64,000 bases of DNA from contig NZ_JAQSCU010000010.1 of assembly GCF_029945535.1 (NCBI RefSeq), forward strand, positions 257,290 through 321,289, given 5' to 3'. Both the position numbers and the translations under genes were made by a program. This document shows, piece after piece, positions 28,605 to 37,461 of this stretch. The stretch is from Methylotenera sp. Lineage in GTDB: Bacteria; Pseudomonadota; Gammaproteobacteria; Burkholderiales; Methylophilaceae. The notes beneath the pieces are model-generated. The model was given only the letters and a program-made list of their open reading frames with translations, did not search any database and had not been told where the DNA came from. Position 1 is the first letter of the stretch. The number at the start of each line of letters is the position of its first letter.

Positions 28605-29000
28605 TCGTTGGTGGCGACTATTGATAAACTTTTTCGCCCCTCGGCGAGTTACTTTATTTTGCTTGCCCAAAATAAAGTAACCAAACAAAAAGGCACCCCC
28701 TCCCGCTTGTTTCCTGCGTTGCTCAACTTCATGGGCGTCAATCGGAAACTCGCCAATAAAATCACTTGGCTCAAACAGCCGCTTGCCGAAAACTCCCATG
28801 AAGCTGAACAACGCAGGCGCGGTAGCAGGGGATTTAAGGTCAAAGGCGGTGACGTTTCATGGATTTCTGTTTATTCGGAATATTTTCAAATTCAGTCAAG
28901 TAGGGTGGGCAACTTGTTTGCCCACGCGGTGAAATGCTAAAAGGTTCGCTACGCGTGGGTTCAAGAACCCACGCTACTTGATCTACGCTGAAATGACAGA
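28605..29000. repeat. Palindrome-rich extragenic repeat element
   Basis: About 400 bp with no believable gene, full of inverted repeats. GTTACTTTATTTT (28648-28660) is perfectly repeated inverted at 28669-28681 around an 8-nt loop; 23-bp arms at 28713-28735 and 28795-28817 match at 21 positions; GTGGGCAA/TTGCCCAC (28905-28925) and GCGTGGGTTC/GAACCCACGC (28953-28974) follow. Open frames of 64 to 110 codons on both strands across it are by-products. The frame reading SYFILLAQNKVTKQKGTP resembles a peptide I have seen in many misannotated proteobacterial intergenic repeats (from memory). Confidence 0.7.
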
Positions 29001-29008
29001 CTTTTGCG

Positions 29009-29416
29009 TTATTTTCTGTTCAATTCATCGTAAGTCGTTTGTGCAGCTAGCACTTCATTAATATTCGTTTCAGACCAAGTTTTCACTGCATAAAGTAAGT
29101 CTTTAAGCGTGTGTCCTAGCGGAGTAAGTGAGTATTCTACTTTTGGCGGTACGGTGGCGTGTACTTTCCTGCTGACTAAGCCGTCACGTTCCAAGCCACG
29201 CAGGGTTTGCGTGAGCATTTTTTGTGATATTCCACCTATCTCGCGTTGCAGATTGCTGAAGCGTTTGGTTTCGCTTTCTAGCAATATCATCACTAACACA
29301 GTCCATTTGTCGGCGATTCTATTAAGTATCAAGCGCGTAGGGCAGTCTGCGTTAAATGCAGATGCTTCGGGTTGAGTGCTTAATTGCACGGTGTTTAAGT
29401 TTTCAGTGCCGTCCAT
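29009..29416 (-). CDS. HxlR-family winged-helix transcriptional regulator
   Basis: 135 residues. The HxlR signature is clear: an N-terminal cysteine (NADCPTRLIL), then LNRIADKWTVLVMILL, RFSNLQREIGGISQKMLTQTLRGLERDGLVSRKV and VEYSLTPLGHTL. Some HxlR proteins sense thiol-reactive electrophiles through such a cysteine. It is divergent from the flavodoxin-type gene at 29618, with a 201-bp shared region, so that gene is the probable target. Tetr-like or MarR regulators are excluded by the signature. Confidence 0.9.
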   Translation of the reverse strand: MDGTENLNTVQLSTQPEASAFNADCPTRLILNRIADKWTVLVMILLESETKRFSNLQREIGGISQKMLTQTLRGLERDGLVSRKVHATVPPKVEYSLTPLGHTLKDLLYAVKTWSETNINEVLAAQTTYDELNRK

Positions 29417-29617
29417 GTTAGTTTTCTGTCTTTCTCAAAATATTTTTATCTAGGTATCTACAAGGTGCTTATATAACGTTTTAGTGCCTACTTACTTAAA
29501 GTGACTAATGTGATTATACTTTGCTAACTAAATAAAACATACAGCCTTATGTTGTCTAATAGACGGATTTGCGCTTAGTAAAATGAAGCTGTCACCTTTA
29601 AATTCTGGAGAATAAAA

Positions 29618-30166
29618 ATGAGTAATGTAGTTGTGATTTACCACAGTGGCTATGGCCATACAAAGAAGCAGGCCGAAGCCGTGGCTGAAGGCGCAAAAGC
29701 AGATTTAATCGCAATTAGTGAGAACGGTGAAATTGCCGATACAGATTGGGCCAAATTAGATGCTGCTAAAGCGATTATTATGGGCTCACCAACTTATATG
29801 GGTTCTGTGAGCTGGCAATTTAAGAAGTTTGCGGATGCCAGCTCCAAAAGATGGTTTACGCAAGCATGGAAAAATAAGGTTTTTGCAGGATTTACTAACT
29901 CAGCCTCAGTTAACGGTGATAAGGCGTCAACGATTCAGTATTTAATGACATTGGCTATGCAGCATTGTGGGGTTTGGGTGGGCACTGCGTTAATGTCACC
30001 AAATACTAAGACGGCAAAGCACGGTGACGTGAATTATGTGGGTGGTTTTGCTGGTGCGTTAATGGCATCACCCAGCGATTCATCAGTAGATGAAGTGAAT
30101 AGGGGTGATTTAGAAGCCGCTAGATTATTAGGCGTGCGTATTGCGGAGTTTGCAGCTAAGGCTTAA
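29618..30166 (+). CDS. Flavodoxin-family NAD(P)H-dependent oxidoreductase (WrbA-like)
   Basis: 182 residues with a flavodoxin fold: the FMN phosphate loop YHSGYGHTKKQAE at residues 8-20, MGSPTYMGSVSWQFKKF (about 55-71) and the second flavin loop region NSASVNGDKAST. Related proteins reduce quinones with two electrons. A good ribosome binding site (GGAG) precedes the ATG. Divergent pairing with an HxlR regulator fits an electrophile or quinone stress response, which is inference. Confidence 0.87.
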   Translation: MSNVVVIYHSGYGHTKKQAEAVAEGAKADLIAISENGEIADTDWAKLDAAKAIIMGSPTYMGSVSWQFKKFADASSKRWFTQAWKNKVFAGFTNSASVNGDKASTIQYLMTLAMQHCGVWVGTALMSPNTKTAKHGDVNYVGGFAGALMASPSDSSVDEVNRGDLEAARLLGVRIAEFAAKA

Positions 30167-30175
30167 TAGCGACGT

Positions 30176-30499
30176 TTAAGCGAATAAGTCTTGATGAATA
30201 GGAGCAGGGCGCTGGCTGTCAGCGCGCTCTTCTAAAAAGTCGAAAGTAAGTGGACAGCGTGTAGGTTTTTTTGTGGCTTGACGGCGTTTTGGCGTTGTTG
30301 CTTCTAAATCTATGAATGGCGTTTGACTCAGACGGATGTAACCTGAACTTGCGAGCTTTTGTGTGGTGATTTCAAATAGGCTTAATGGATTGTCGATGTT
30401 TTGCAATGTGACTAGCAATGGCGTTACTTTTATGACGTTGTACATAACAAATTTAGCCGAAGTTTGCTTACCATATATTTCGCCAATTTGTACTTTCAC
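30176..30499 (-). CDS. Hypothetical protein
   Basis: 107 residues, not recognised. The N-terminal half looks beta-rich (MKVQIGEIYGKQTSAKFVMYNVIKV); the C-terminal part is basic and then acidic (KRRQATKKPTRCP, DFLEERADSQRP). There is no signal peptide or membrane segment. It converges on the flavodoxin-type gene with a 9-bp gap. No function can be suggested. Confidence 0.5.
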   Translation of the reverse strand: MKVQIGEIYGKQTSAKFVMYNVIKVTPLLVTLQNIDNPLSLFEITTQKLASSGYIRLSQTPFIDLEATTPKRRQATKKPTRCPLTFDFLEERADSQRPAPIHQDLFA

Positions 30500-30602
30500 A
30501 TCGCCTCCGAAGCCAGACTAGCCACAGTGACATGGCTCTATATTGTCATTTCACGCTGATAATATAGCCATGCTTAGTGATTAACAAGCGTTTTGCTGAT
30601 AA

Positions 30603-31223
30603 TTACTGTTTTCTGCGTAAATTGATGTGTGACTTGATGAGCTCTTTGGCTTGATTCCTAAACATAGAGCCGTCAGCATCTTTAACCCACATATGCAATA
30701 AACCGCCAAAAAACAAATGAGTATCTAATGCTAGAGCTAGCGGTGTATGTTTACATGCGAGAAGGTTTTGCGCTTCTGCACGCTCATAGGCGAGCTTAAT
30801 TTTACCTGTGATGCTAGAGCAGTTGCTTAGGATTTGTTGAAGTACTAAAGAGAATTCGTCTACGTATTCGCATTTAATCATCATGATTTCATACGTTTGA
30901 CGCATTTCGATGTTGTTATTGAGGTCATCGAAAGTGACACAAAGGCTATTTTCAATTTGGGTGAGAGGATCTTCATTACTCGCTAAGGTCAGTGAGTCAT
31001 CCATGCGGTCTATGAGCGGCAGAAACACTTGGTCGCGAATAGCATGAAAAATATCAGTTTTATTTTTAAAGTGCCAATATACGGCGCCACGCGTGACTTC
31101 TGCATGTGCAGCAATATGTTCTAGGGTTGATCGGCTTACGCCGCGTGCTAAGAATACTGCGCGCGCAGAGTTAATAATGCGTTTTCGCGTGAGTTCTGCA
31201 TCTTCTTTAGTTTTTCTAACCAT
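30603..31223 (-). CDS. acrR: TetR-family repressor of the adjacent RND efflux genes (AcrR/TtgR-like)
   Basis: 206 residues. The N-terminal HTH region reads TRKRIINSARAVFLARGVSRSTLEHIAAHAEVTRGAVYWHFKNKTDIF in pieces, very close to AcrR/TtgR/MtrR proteins; the rest is the ligand-binding domain. It is divergent from acrA, and a 17-bp inverted repeat lies in the space between. It presumably represses the pump and is released by hydrophobic compounds, as known for the family. Symbol is by analogy. Confidence 0.88.
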   Translation of the reverse strand: MVRKTKEDAELTRKRIINSARAVFLARGVSRSTLEHIAAHAEVTRGAVYWHFKNKTDIFHAIRDQVFLPLIDRMDDSLTLASNEDPLTQIENSLCVTFDDLNNNIEMRQTYEIMMIKCEYVDEFSLVLQQILSNCSSITGKIKLAYERAEAQNLLACKHTPLALALDTHLFFGGLLHMWVKDADGSMFRNQAKELIKSHINLRRKQ

Positions 31224-31528
31224 TTAAATTGTTCTCGCCATTTAAGTAGTTTACTTAATATGAATTAGGTAACCCAAATCAATTTGTTAAATATTTGTAA
31301 AATATATATACATACATTCTTGTTTGTATATAATATACATACAAACAAGAATGTAAGCAAGTAAAATTTTCTGATAAATGATAAAAACTCTATATTAATC
31401 ATTGATATAGATGAAATTGTGCTAAATAACTAATTAAACGAAATGGCTGAGTAGCTAATTTAACTAAGCAATAATTAAGCTAAGCAATCAATTAAATAAA
31501 GAAATCAATTCAATAAGTGGAGCCAACA
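31224..31528. promoter_or_regulatory. acrR-acrA divergent regulatory region
   Basis: 305 bp, very AT-rich, with no gene. It contains the inverted-repeat operator listed separately, a TATAAT at 31329-31334 inside it, and a stretch of imperfect repeats CTAAGCAAT/AATTAA between about 31460 and 31515 just before the acrA ribosome binding site. Both divergent promoters should lie here; no convincing -35 box was found. Confidence 0.6.
31313..31355. promoter_or_regulatory. Probable AcrR/TetR operator (17-bp perfect inverted repeat)
   Basis: TACATTCTTGTTTGTAT at 31313-31329 is exactly repeated in reverse at 31339-31355, with a 9-bp spacer. TACATACATTC at its left edge recalls the known AcrR box of Escherichia coli, whose arms read TACATACATT. 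TATAAT overlaps the left arm end and spacer (31329-31334), so a bound repressor would block the promoter. Binding by the divergent TetR protein is inferred. Confidence 0.75.
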
Positions 31529-32746
31529 ATGTTATTCAACGTCGCGAAACAACGCCCTCAAATACATTTATTAAAAAGTAAATCATTAGCAGGGGCGGTA
31601 AAACTTACCACAATCGCACTGATGGTTGGCTTGGCTTTAAATGGTTGTAGTAAAAAAAATGATGCTGCACAAGCAGGTGGCGGTATGCCAGCCATGCCAG
31701 TCGGTGTGATTGAGTTAAAAGCAACCAGTGTGCCGATTAGTGCGGAAGCCGTAGCGCAAACTGAAGGTGCAAAAGAAGTTGAAATACGTCCTCGCGTCGG
31801 TGGTATTTTGCTTAAAAAACTATTTGAAGAGGGTGCGCCAATTAAAGCGGGTCAGGCCATGTTTTTGATTGACCCTGTGCCATTTCAAATTGCCTTATCA
31901 AATGCTAAAGCGCAGTTAGCTCAACAGCAAGCCCATGTAGAGCAAACTCAACGTGAAGCAACGCGTTTAGATGGTTTGTTGGTGTCACAGTCTATTAGTA
32001 AGCGTGAAGCTGATAATGCTGGTTCTGACAGCACCTTAGCACGTGCAGCATTAGCGCAAGCCGAGGCTGGTGTTCGTGAGGCGCAGTTAAATCTTTCGTA
32101 CACAACGGTAACCTCACCACTTTCAGGCATTGCTGGACGTTTTGAGTTTTCAGAGGGTGCGTTAGTGAATGCTAATACTAGTTTGTTGACGACAGTTAGC
32201 CAAATAAGCCCAATTTGGGCACGTTTCAGTTTGTCTGATAGTGAGTTGGCGCAATTGGGCGGGCACTTATCGTCATCTAACGTAAAAGAAGTGGCGTTAA
32301 TCATGCCAAATGGCAAGGAGTACGCTTCAAAAGGAAGTTTAAACTTTGCTGCAAGTGGTATAGACCCTCAACTTGGCACTCAGCAATTACGCGCAACGTT
32401 TGAAAATCCTGATAAAAGTTTATTACCGGGTCAGTTTGTACGTGTTCGTGTGACTACTGGTCATAAAGATGGCGTGTTTGTTGTGCCACAAACATCAGTT
32501 TTAACAAATGACCAAGGCAAATTTGTTTACATTGCGAATGATAAAAACGAAGCGACTATTAAACCGATTGTTGTTGGTAACTGGGTAGGGACAGACTGGG
32601 TAGTATTAAGTGGTCTTGAGGCTGGTGAAAAAGTGATTGTTGATAATGTCATCAAATTGCGTCCAGGGGCTGCTGTTGCGCCACATCCTGCGGGAGAAGC
32701 GCCTGCAGCGCCAGCTGATAAATCTAAAGATGCTGCTGCAAAGTAA
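31529..32746 (+). CDS. acrA: RND efflux periplasmic adaptor (AcrA/MexA/TtgA family)
   Basis: Membrane-fusion protein linking the RND pump to the outer-membrane channel. A lipoprotein signal ends in ALNGC (about residue 40), then come the lipoyl-type domain (EVEIRPRVGGILLKKLFEEGAPIKAGQ), an alpha-hairpin (about 115-190), beta-barrel and membrane-proximal domains, and a Pro/Ala-rich tail. The ATG at 31529 follows GGAG by 6 bp and is preferred over the GTG at 31517. The signal is rather long. It is first in acrA-acrB-oprM. Confidence 0.92.
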   Translation: MLFNVAKQRPQIHLLKSKSLAGAVKLTTIALMVGLALNGCSKKNDAAQAGGGMPAMPVGVIELKATSVPISAEAVAQTEGAKEVEIRPRVGGILLKKLFEEGAPIKAGQAMFLIDPVPFQIALSNAKAQLAQQQAHVEQTQREATRLDGLLVSQSISKREADNAGSDSTLARAALAQAEAGVREAQLNLSYTTVTSPLSGIAGRFEFSEGALVNANTSLLTTVSQISPIWARFSLSDSELAQLGGHLSSSNVKEVALIMPNGKEYASKGSLNFAASGIDPQLGTQQLRATFENPDKSLLPGQFVRVRVTTGHKDGVFVVPQTSVLTNDQGKFVYIANDKNEATIKPIVVGNWVGTDWVVLSGLEAGEKVIVDNVIKLRPGAAVAPHPAGEAPAAPADKSKDAAAK

Positions 32747-32775
32747 GTCTAACTAATAATACTTAAATGAAGAAT

Positions 32776-32826
32776 ATTTAAGATTAAACCTAGATTTAAG
32801 ATTAAACCCAAATTTAAGATTAAACC
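32776..32826 (+). repeat. Three 18-bp tandem repeats between acrA and acrB
   Basis: ATTTAAGATTAAACC occurs exactly three times, starting at 32776, 32794 and 32812, each followed by a 3-bp variable spacer (TAG, CAA, then AAG). The array fills half of the 100-bp acrA-acrB gap, ending about 20 bp before the acrB start. It may be a variable-number repeat or a site acting on acrB expression. Confidence 0.85.
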
Positions 32827-32846
32827 AAGTAAAAACGAGAAATAAT

Positions 32847-35800
32847 ATGACCAAATTTTTTATCACACGGCCTATTTTTGCCAGCGTTTTGTCTATCATC
32901 ATAGTGCTGGCAGGCTTAGCCGCAGCACTGAAGTTGCCGATTGCACAATACCCGCAAATTGCGCCGCCAACAGTACTGATTACTGCAACTTACCCTGGTG
33001 CAAGTGCTGAAACATTATCTAAAACGGTTGCTGCGCCAATTGAAGAGCAGTTAAGTGGTGTTGAAGGTTTGCTGTACTTTAACTCTAGCGCTGACTCTAG
33101 CGGTACATTAACCATTACTGCTACATTTGAAGTCGGTACTGATGTGAATCAGGCAACATTTAACGTGAGTAATCGCGTGAATATTGCCTTGCCACGTTTG
33201 CCTGATGAAGTGCGTAGAACTGGCTTAGTGGTGCAAAAGCGCTCAAACGACATTTTGCTAGTCGTAATGTTGACTGATAAGCTCAAGAAATACGATCCAC
33301 TTTATTTAAGTAACTACGCTACGCTCAATGTATTAGATGAAATTAAACGTATTAAAGGTGTGGGCGATGCTAACATTTTTGGTGCACAAGATTACTCTAT
33401 GCGTATTTGGTTAAAACCTGACCGCATGGCACAACTAGGCGTGACGACTACTGATATTGCCAATGCTATTCAAGTACAAAATGCGCAGTATGCAGCGGGT
33501 AAAATTGGTCAAGAACCTTCCCCTTCAACCCAGCAATTGGTTTATACGGTAACAGCTAAAGGTCGTTTGATTGATCCTAGCGAGTTTGGCAATATTATTA
33601 TCCGTGCAGATGGTCCGCGCGGTGTGTTATACCTGAAAGATGTTGCACGTATTGAATTAGGCTCACAAACATATAACGTACGTACTGCCTTAGACGGTTT
33701 GCCAGGTGTAGGTATCCCTATTTTCTTACAAACAGGTGCTAATGCGCTTGATACTGCAGATGCTATTAAAGTCAAAATGGCTGAGCTTAAACAACGCTTT
33801 CCCGCTGGTGTGGATTGGGAAGTACCTTACGATACCAGTGACTTTGTTAAGTCTTCAATCATTGAGGTTGTAAAAACTTTAGGTGAGGCGATGGTATTGG
33901 TTGTGCTAGTTGTATTCCTGTTTTTACAAAGCTGGCGTGCGACTTTAATTCCACTCATTGCTGTGCCTATTTCATTGATTGGTACATTTGCAGGCTTATG
34001 GATATTCGGTTTCTCCATCAATACGCTGACGTTATTTGCGATGGTGCTTTCCATCGGGATTGTGGTGGATGATGCGATTGTGGTGCTGGAGAACGTCGAG
34101 CGGCTAATGTCAGAGGAAAAACTGTCCCCGATTACTGCTGCGATTAAATCAATGGAGCAAGTATCTGGCGCCGTGATTGCGATTGTACTTGTACTGTGTG
34201 CGGTATTCGTGCCGGTTGCGTTCTTAGGCGGTATTGCAGGTGAAATGTATCGTCAGTTTGCGGTCACTGTTGCCGTTGCGGTGGTGATTTCCGGTCTTGT
34301 GGCACTAACGCTAACCCCAGCTTTATGTGCAATATTACTAAAATCCGTGCATGAAGAATCAGCATTCTTTAAACCGTTTAACCGTGGTTTTTTGAAATTA
34401 ACTAACATTTATGCAAAAACAGTTGATTTAACGTTACATCATAAGTTTATTGGCTCGCTAGTTTTCGGCGCAATTATTGTCGTAGTAGTTATTTTACTTA
34501 GAACGGTGCCGGGTAGTTTTGTACCAGCAGAAGATCAGGGCTATGTAGTGACTGCGGTGATTATGCCTGACGGTGCAACTTTGAGTAGAACCATCAAAAC
34601 AACTCAAGCGGTGCGTACTGAAATTTCAAAAGATCCTGCGGTAGCACACGAGTTTGCGGTATATGGTTTTGACTTGATCGGTGGCGGTAACAAAACTAGT
34701 GCGGCAACGATGTTCGTTCGATTGACAGATTGGGCTGAACGTCAAACTACTGCAGAAGGTATTGTAGGTAAGCTATTTGGTATTGGTATGCAGCAGCCAG
34801 ATGGTATGGCGATTGCTTTTAATCCGCCTGCGATTCGTGGTTTGGGTAGCTCAGGTGGTTTTGAGGTGTATGTGCAAAGCCGCAGCGATACTGACCCTAT
34901 GCACTTATCAACTGTGGTGAATAGCTTTGTTGATGCATTAAAAGCTGAAAAAGAGTTAGCAGGCATTAACACTTTCTTCCGCCCAACTGTACCGCAGTTA
35001 TTTGTTGAGGTTGATGAAGCTAAGGCCATTTCACAAGGTGTGCCAGTGGCGGATATTTACGCTACTTTGCAAAGTACGATGGGTTCGCTATACGTGAATG
35101 ACTTTAATAAATCAGGCCGTACTTACCGAGTGCAGTTACAAGCTGAGGCTGAATACCGCATGAAAGCTGAAGATTTAGGCAAAGTGTATGTGCGCTCAAA
35201 TGCGGGCAAAATGATACCACTTTCAGCTTTAAGCAAAGTGAGCAACATTGTTGGTGCTGAGCAGTTAGAGCGTTACAACGGCTTGCTTTCTGCCAAAGTA
35301 TTAGGTGGCGGTGCGCCTGGTGTTAGTTCTGGTGAAGCGATTAAAATGGTAGAAAAAGTGGCTGCAGAAAACTTGCCAGAAGGCTACCAAATTGCTTGGA
35401 CAGGTCAGGCATACCAAGAAAAACGTACAGGTTCAGCGGCGATTATGGCATTTGGATTTGCGATTATCATGGTGTTCTTGATTCTTGCTGCACAATTTGA
35501 AACTTGGGCATTACCATTGGCTGTGATTATGGCCGTACCATTTGCTTTGGCAGGCGCGTTGCTTGCTGTGTTGTTACGTGGCATGCCAAATGACATTTAC
35601 TTCCAAATTGGTTTGATTACGCTAGTGGGCTTAGCGGCAAAAAATGCGATTTTGATTGTGGAGTTTGCCAGCCAGAAAATGGAAACAGGTATGCCTGTAG
35701 CTCAAGCGGCACTTGAAGCTGCAAGAATGCGGTTTAGACCAATTGTCATGACCTCAATGGCGTTCGTGTTAGGTATCGTACCGTTGGTGATTGCCTCTGG

Positions 35801-35972
35801 TGCGGGTGCGGCAGCGCGACGTTCAATGGGTACTGGCGTGTTCGGCGGTATGATATTGGCCACATTTGTTGCGACGATATTCATTCCACTGTTCTTTACT
35901 TGGTTGTCTGGCAAGCATGTGCGTCACCACGGACATGTTGAAACAGATCTCAATAAGCAGGAGACAGTGTGA
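32847..35972 (+). CDS. acrB: RND multidrug efflux pump inner-membrane transporter (AcrB/MexB family)
   Basis: 1041-residue proton-driven pump of the HAE1 family that exports hydrophobic compounds through a trimeric complex. Typical features: N-terminal FFITRPIFASVLSIII, TM4 motif GIVVDDAIVVLENVER with the paired proton-relay Asp residues, large periplasmic loops, and the second-half GLAAKNAILIVEFA with the relay Lys. Twelve transmembrane helices are expected. Full length with no break. It overlaps the oprM start by one base. Confidence 0.96.
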   Translation: MTKFFITRPIFASVLSIIIVLAGLAAALKLPIAQYPQIAPPTVLITATYPGASAETLSKTVAAPIEEQLSGVEGLLYFNSSADSSGTLTITATFEVGTDVNQATFNVSNRVNIALPRLPDEVRRTGLVVQKRSNDILLVVMLTDKLKKYDPLYLSNYATLNVLDEIKRIKGVGDANIFGAQDYSMRIWLKPDRMAQLGVTTTDIANAIQVQNAQYAAGKIGQEPSPSTQQLVYTVTAKGRLIDPSEFGNIIIRADGPRGVLYLKDVARIELGSQTYNVRTALDGLPGVGIPIFLQTGANALDTADAIKVKMAELKQRFPAGVDWEVPYDTSDFVKSSIIEVVKTLGEAMVLVVLVVFLFLQSWRATLIPLIAVPISLIGTFAGLWIFGFSINTLTLFAMVLSIGIVVDDAIVVLENVERLMSEEKLSPITAAIKSMEQVSGAVIAIVLVLCAVFVPVAFLGGIAGEMYRQFAVTVAVAVVISGLVALTLTPALCAILLKSVHEESAFFKPFNRGFLKLTNIYAKTVDLTLHHKFIGSLVFGAIIVVVVILLRTVPGSFVPAEDQGYVVTAVIMPDGATLSRTIKTTQAVRTEISKDPAVAHEFAVYGFDLIGGGNKTSAATMFVRLTDWAERQTTAEGIVGKLFGIGMQQPDGMAIAFNPPAIRGLGSSGGFEVYVQSRSDTDPMHLSTVVNSFVDALKAEKELAGINTFFRPTVPQLFVEVDEAKAISQGVPVADIYATLQSTMGSLYVNDFNKSGRTYRVQLQAEAEYRMKAEDLGKVYVRSNAGKMIPLSALSKVSNIVGAEQLERYNGLLSAKVLGGGAPGVSSGEAIKMVEKVAAENLPEGYQIAWTGQAYQEKRTGSAAIMAFGFAIIMVFLILAAQFETWALPLAVIMAVPFALAGALLAVLLRGMPNDIYFQIGLITLVGLAAKNAILIVEFASQKMETGMPVAQAALEAARMRFRPIVMTSMAFVLGIVPLVIASGAGAAARRSMGTGVFGGMILATFVATIFIPLFFTWLSGKHVRHHGHVETDLNKQETV

Positions 35973-37411
35973 TGCAACCATTAACTTTGAATAAGAAAAA
36001 CCTTTTTAAAATGAAACTTATTTGTTTAATAGTACCAATGGCTTTGCTTTCTGCCTGTAAATCGGTGGGGCCAGATTATGAGCGCCCACAATTGGCAGTG
36101 CCTGGCCAATACTCAGAGCAGGCAGATCAGGCGCAAAGCAAAGTCTCAACCATTTGGTGGACAGCTTATCAAGATCAGTTGTTGAATGACTTGGTGAGCA
36201 AATCTTTACAAAGCAACACTGACATTAAGCTTGCTGTTGCACGTGTAGAAGAGGCTGATGCGTTGGCGAGGGAAATTGGCGCAGCCACACTACCGCAAGT
36301 AGATTTGAATGCAGGCGCTAATCGATCACGCGTGACTGAGTTGGGTGGAAATCCTGTCACGACGAATCCGCGCAATGATTTTAAAGCCGAGTTAGGTACT
36401 TCTTTTGAGATTGATTTTTGGGGGAAATTGCGTCGTGCTAAAGAATCAGTGCGAGCACAAATACTCTCTAGTCAATATGCAAAAGATACGGTCGCGCTTT
36501 CATTATCAGGCTTGGTCGCTACCAATTATTTAACATTGCGTAGTTTAGATTCGCAAATCACGCTTACGCAAGAGAGCATGAAAAGCCGTGAAGCTAGTCT
36601 AGGTTTGACTAAACGCCGTTTAGAAGGTGGAGTCGCGTCAGCTTTAGATGTGTATCAGGCCGAAGTGGCAAGTGCAAACCTAAGTGCTCAGTTGGCTGAA
36701 CTTACCCGACAAAGGGCATTGAGCTTACATCAGTTAGCCGTATTGACTGGTGATTTGAGTCTTAATATCGCCAGTGCGGACATACAAGCGTTACCAGTTC
36801 CTCCAACGCCGCCAGCTGGCTTGCCTTCTAGTCTACTAGAAGCACGACCAGATGTTGCGCAGGCTGAACAGCAGATGATTGCTGCCAATGCCAATATCGG
36901 CGTGGCGAAAGCCGCTTTATATCCAACCATCTCACTCACCGCTGGTTTAGGTGGCGAGTCTTTGGAGCTAGGCGATATATTGAAGTCAGCCGCACGTATC
37001 TGGACAGGTGGCGTAAGTTTGTATTTGCCGATATTTGATTCAGGTAAGCTTAACTCTAAGGTTGATCAGGCAAGTGCAAAACAAAAGCAAGCATTAGCGA
37101 GCTATGAAGGCGCAATACAAACGGCCTTTAGAGAAGTGAATGATGCCTTAGTAGATTTACGTCAAAACACTGAACGTGAAGATGCGCTTAATAAAAGCCA
37201 AATCGCCGCTAAAAAAGCGTTAGATGTATCTGAGAATCGCTATAAATCAGGCTATTCAGCTTATTTAGATGTGTTAGACGCGCAACGTGTTTATAACGAC
37301 TCAGCTTTATCTTACGTGCAAAGTCGTCAAGCTAGATTAGCGGCTACGGTAAGTTTATTCAAAGCACTAGGTGGTGGTTGGAAAGCTGAAGCGCAGAGTC
37401 AAGCTAAGTAA
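35972..37411 (+). CDS. oprM: Outer-membrane efflux channel (OprM/NodT family lipoprotein)
   Basis: TolC-like channel completing the pump. The signal peptide ends in a lipobox LLSAC (about residue 29), then SVGPDYERPQLAVP, a signature of the NodT/OprM group. Two homologous outer-membrane efflux domains follow; the second ends with ENRYKSGYSAYLDVLDAQR. The ATG at 35972 overlaps the acrB stop (TGATG), so it is coupled to acrB. About 479 residues is normal. Confidence 0.94.
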   Translation: MQPLTLNKKNLFKMKLICLIVPMALLSACKSVGPDYERPQLAVPGQYSEQADQAQSKVSTIWWTAYQDQLLNDLVSKSLQSNTDIKLAVARVEEADALAREIGAATLPQVDLNAGANRSRVTELGGNPVTTNPRNDFKAELGTSFEIDFWGKLRRAKESVRAQILSSQYAKDTVALSLSGLVATNYLTLRSLDSQITLTQESMKSREASLGLTKRRLEGGVASALDVYQAEVASANLSAQLAELTRQRALSLHQLAVLTGDLSLNIASADIQALPVPPTPPAGLPSSLLEARPDVAQAEQQMIAANANIGVAKAALYPTISLTAGLGGESLELGDILKSAARIWTGGVSLYLPIFDSGKLNSKVDQASAKQKQALASYEGAIQTAFREVNDALVDLRQNTEREDALNKSQIAAKKALDVSENRYKSGYSAYLDVLDAQRVYNDSALSYVQSRQARLAATVSLFKALGGGWKAEAQSQAK

Positions 37412-37424
37412 TATAAACTAGACA

Positions 37425-37442
37425 ACATTGAGTCATCAATGT
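37425..37442. terminator. Hairpin after oprM, possible terminator
   Basis: ACATTGA-GTCA-TCAATGT is a perfect 7-bp hairpin 13 bp after the oprM stop, between convergent genes. No run of T follows, so an intrinsic terminator is only a possibility. Confidence 0.35.
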
Positions 37443-37461
37443 GGACGGCAACTTAACCCTC

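Noticed and set aside
28575-28940. Overlapping open frames on both strands (64 to 110 codons)
   Set aside because: They lie on top of strong inverted repeats, have no ribosome binding sites, and mirror each other; the segment is a non-coding repeat.
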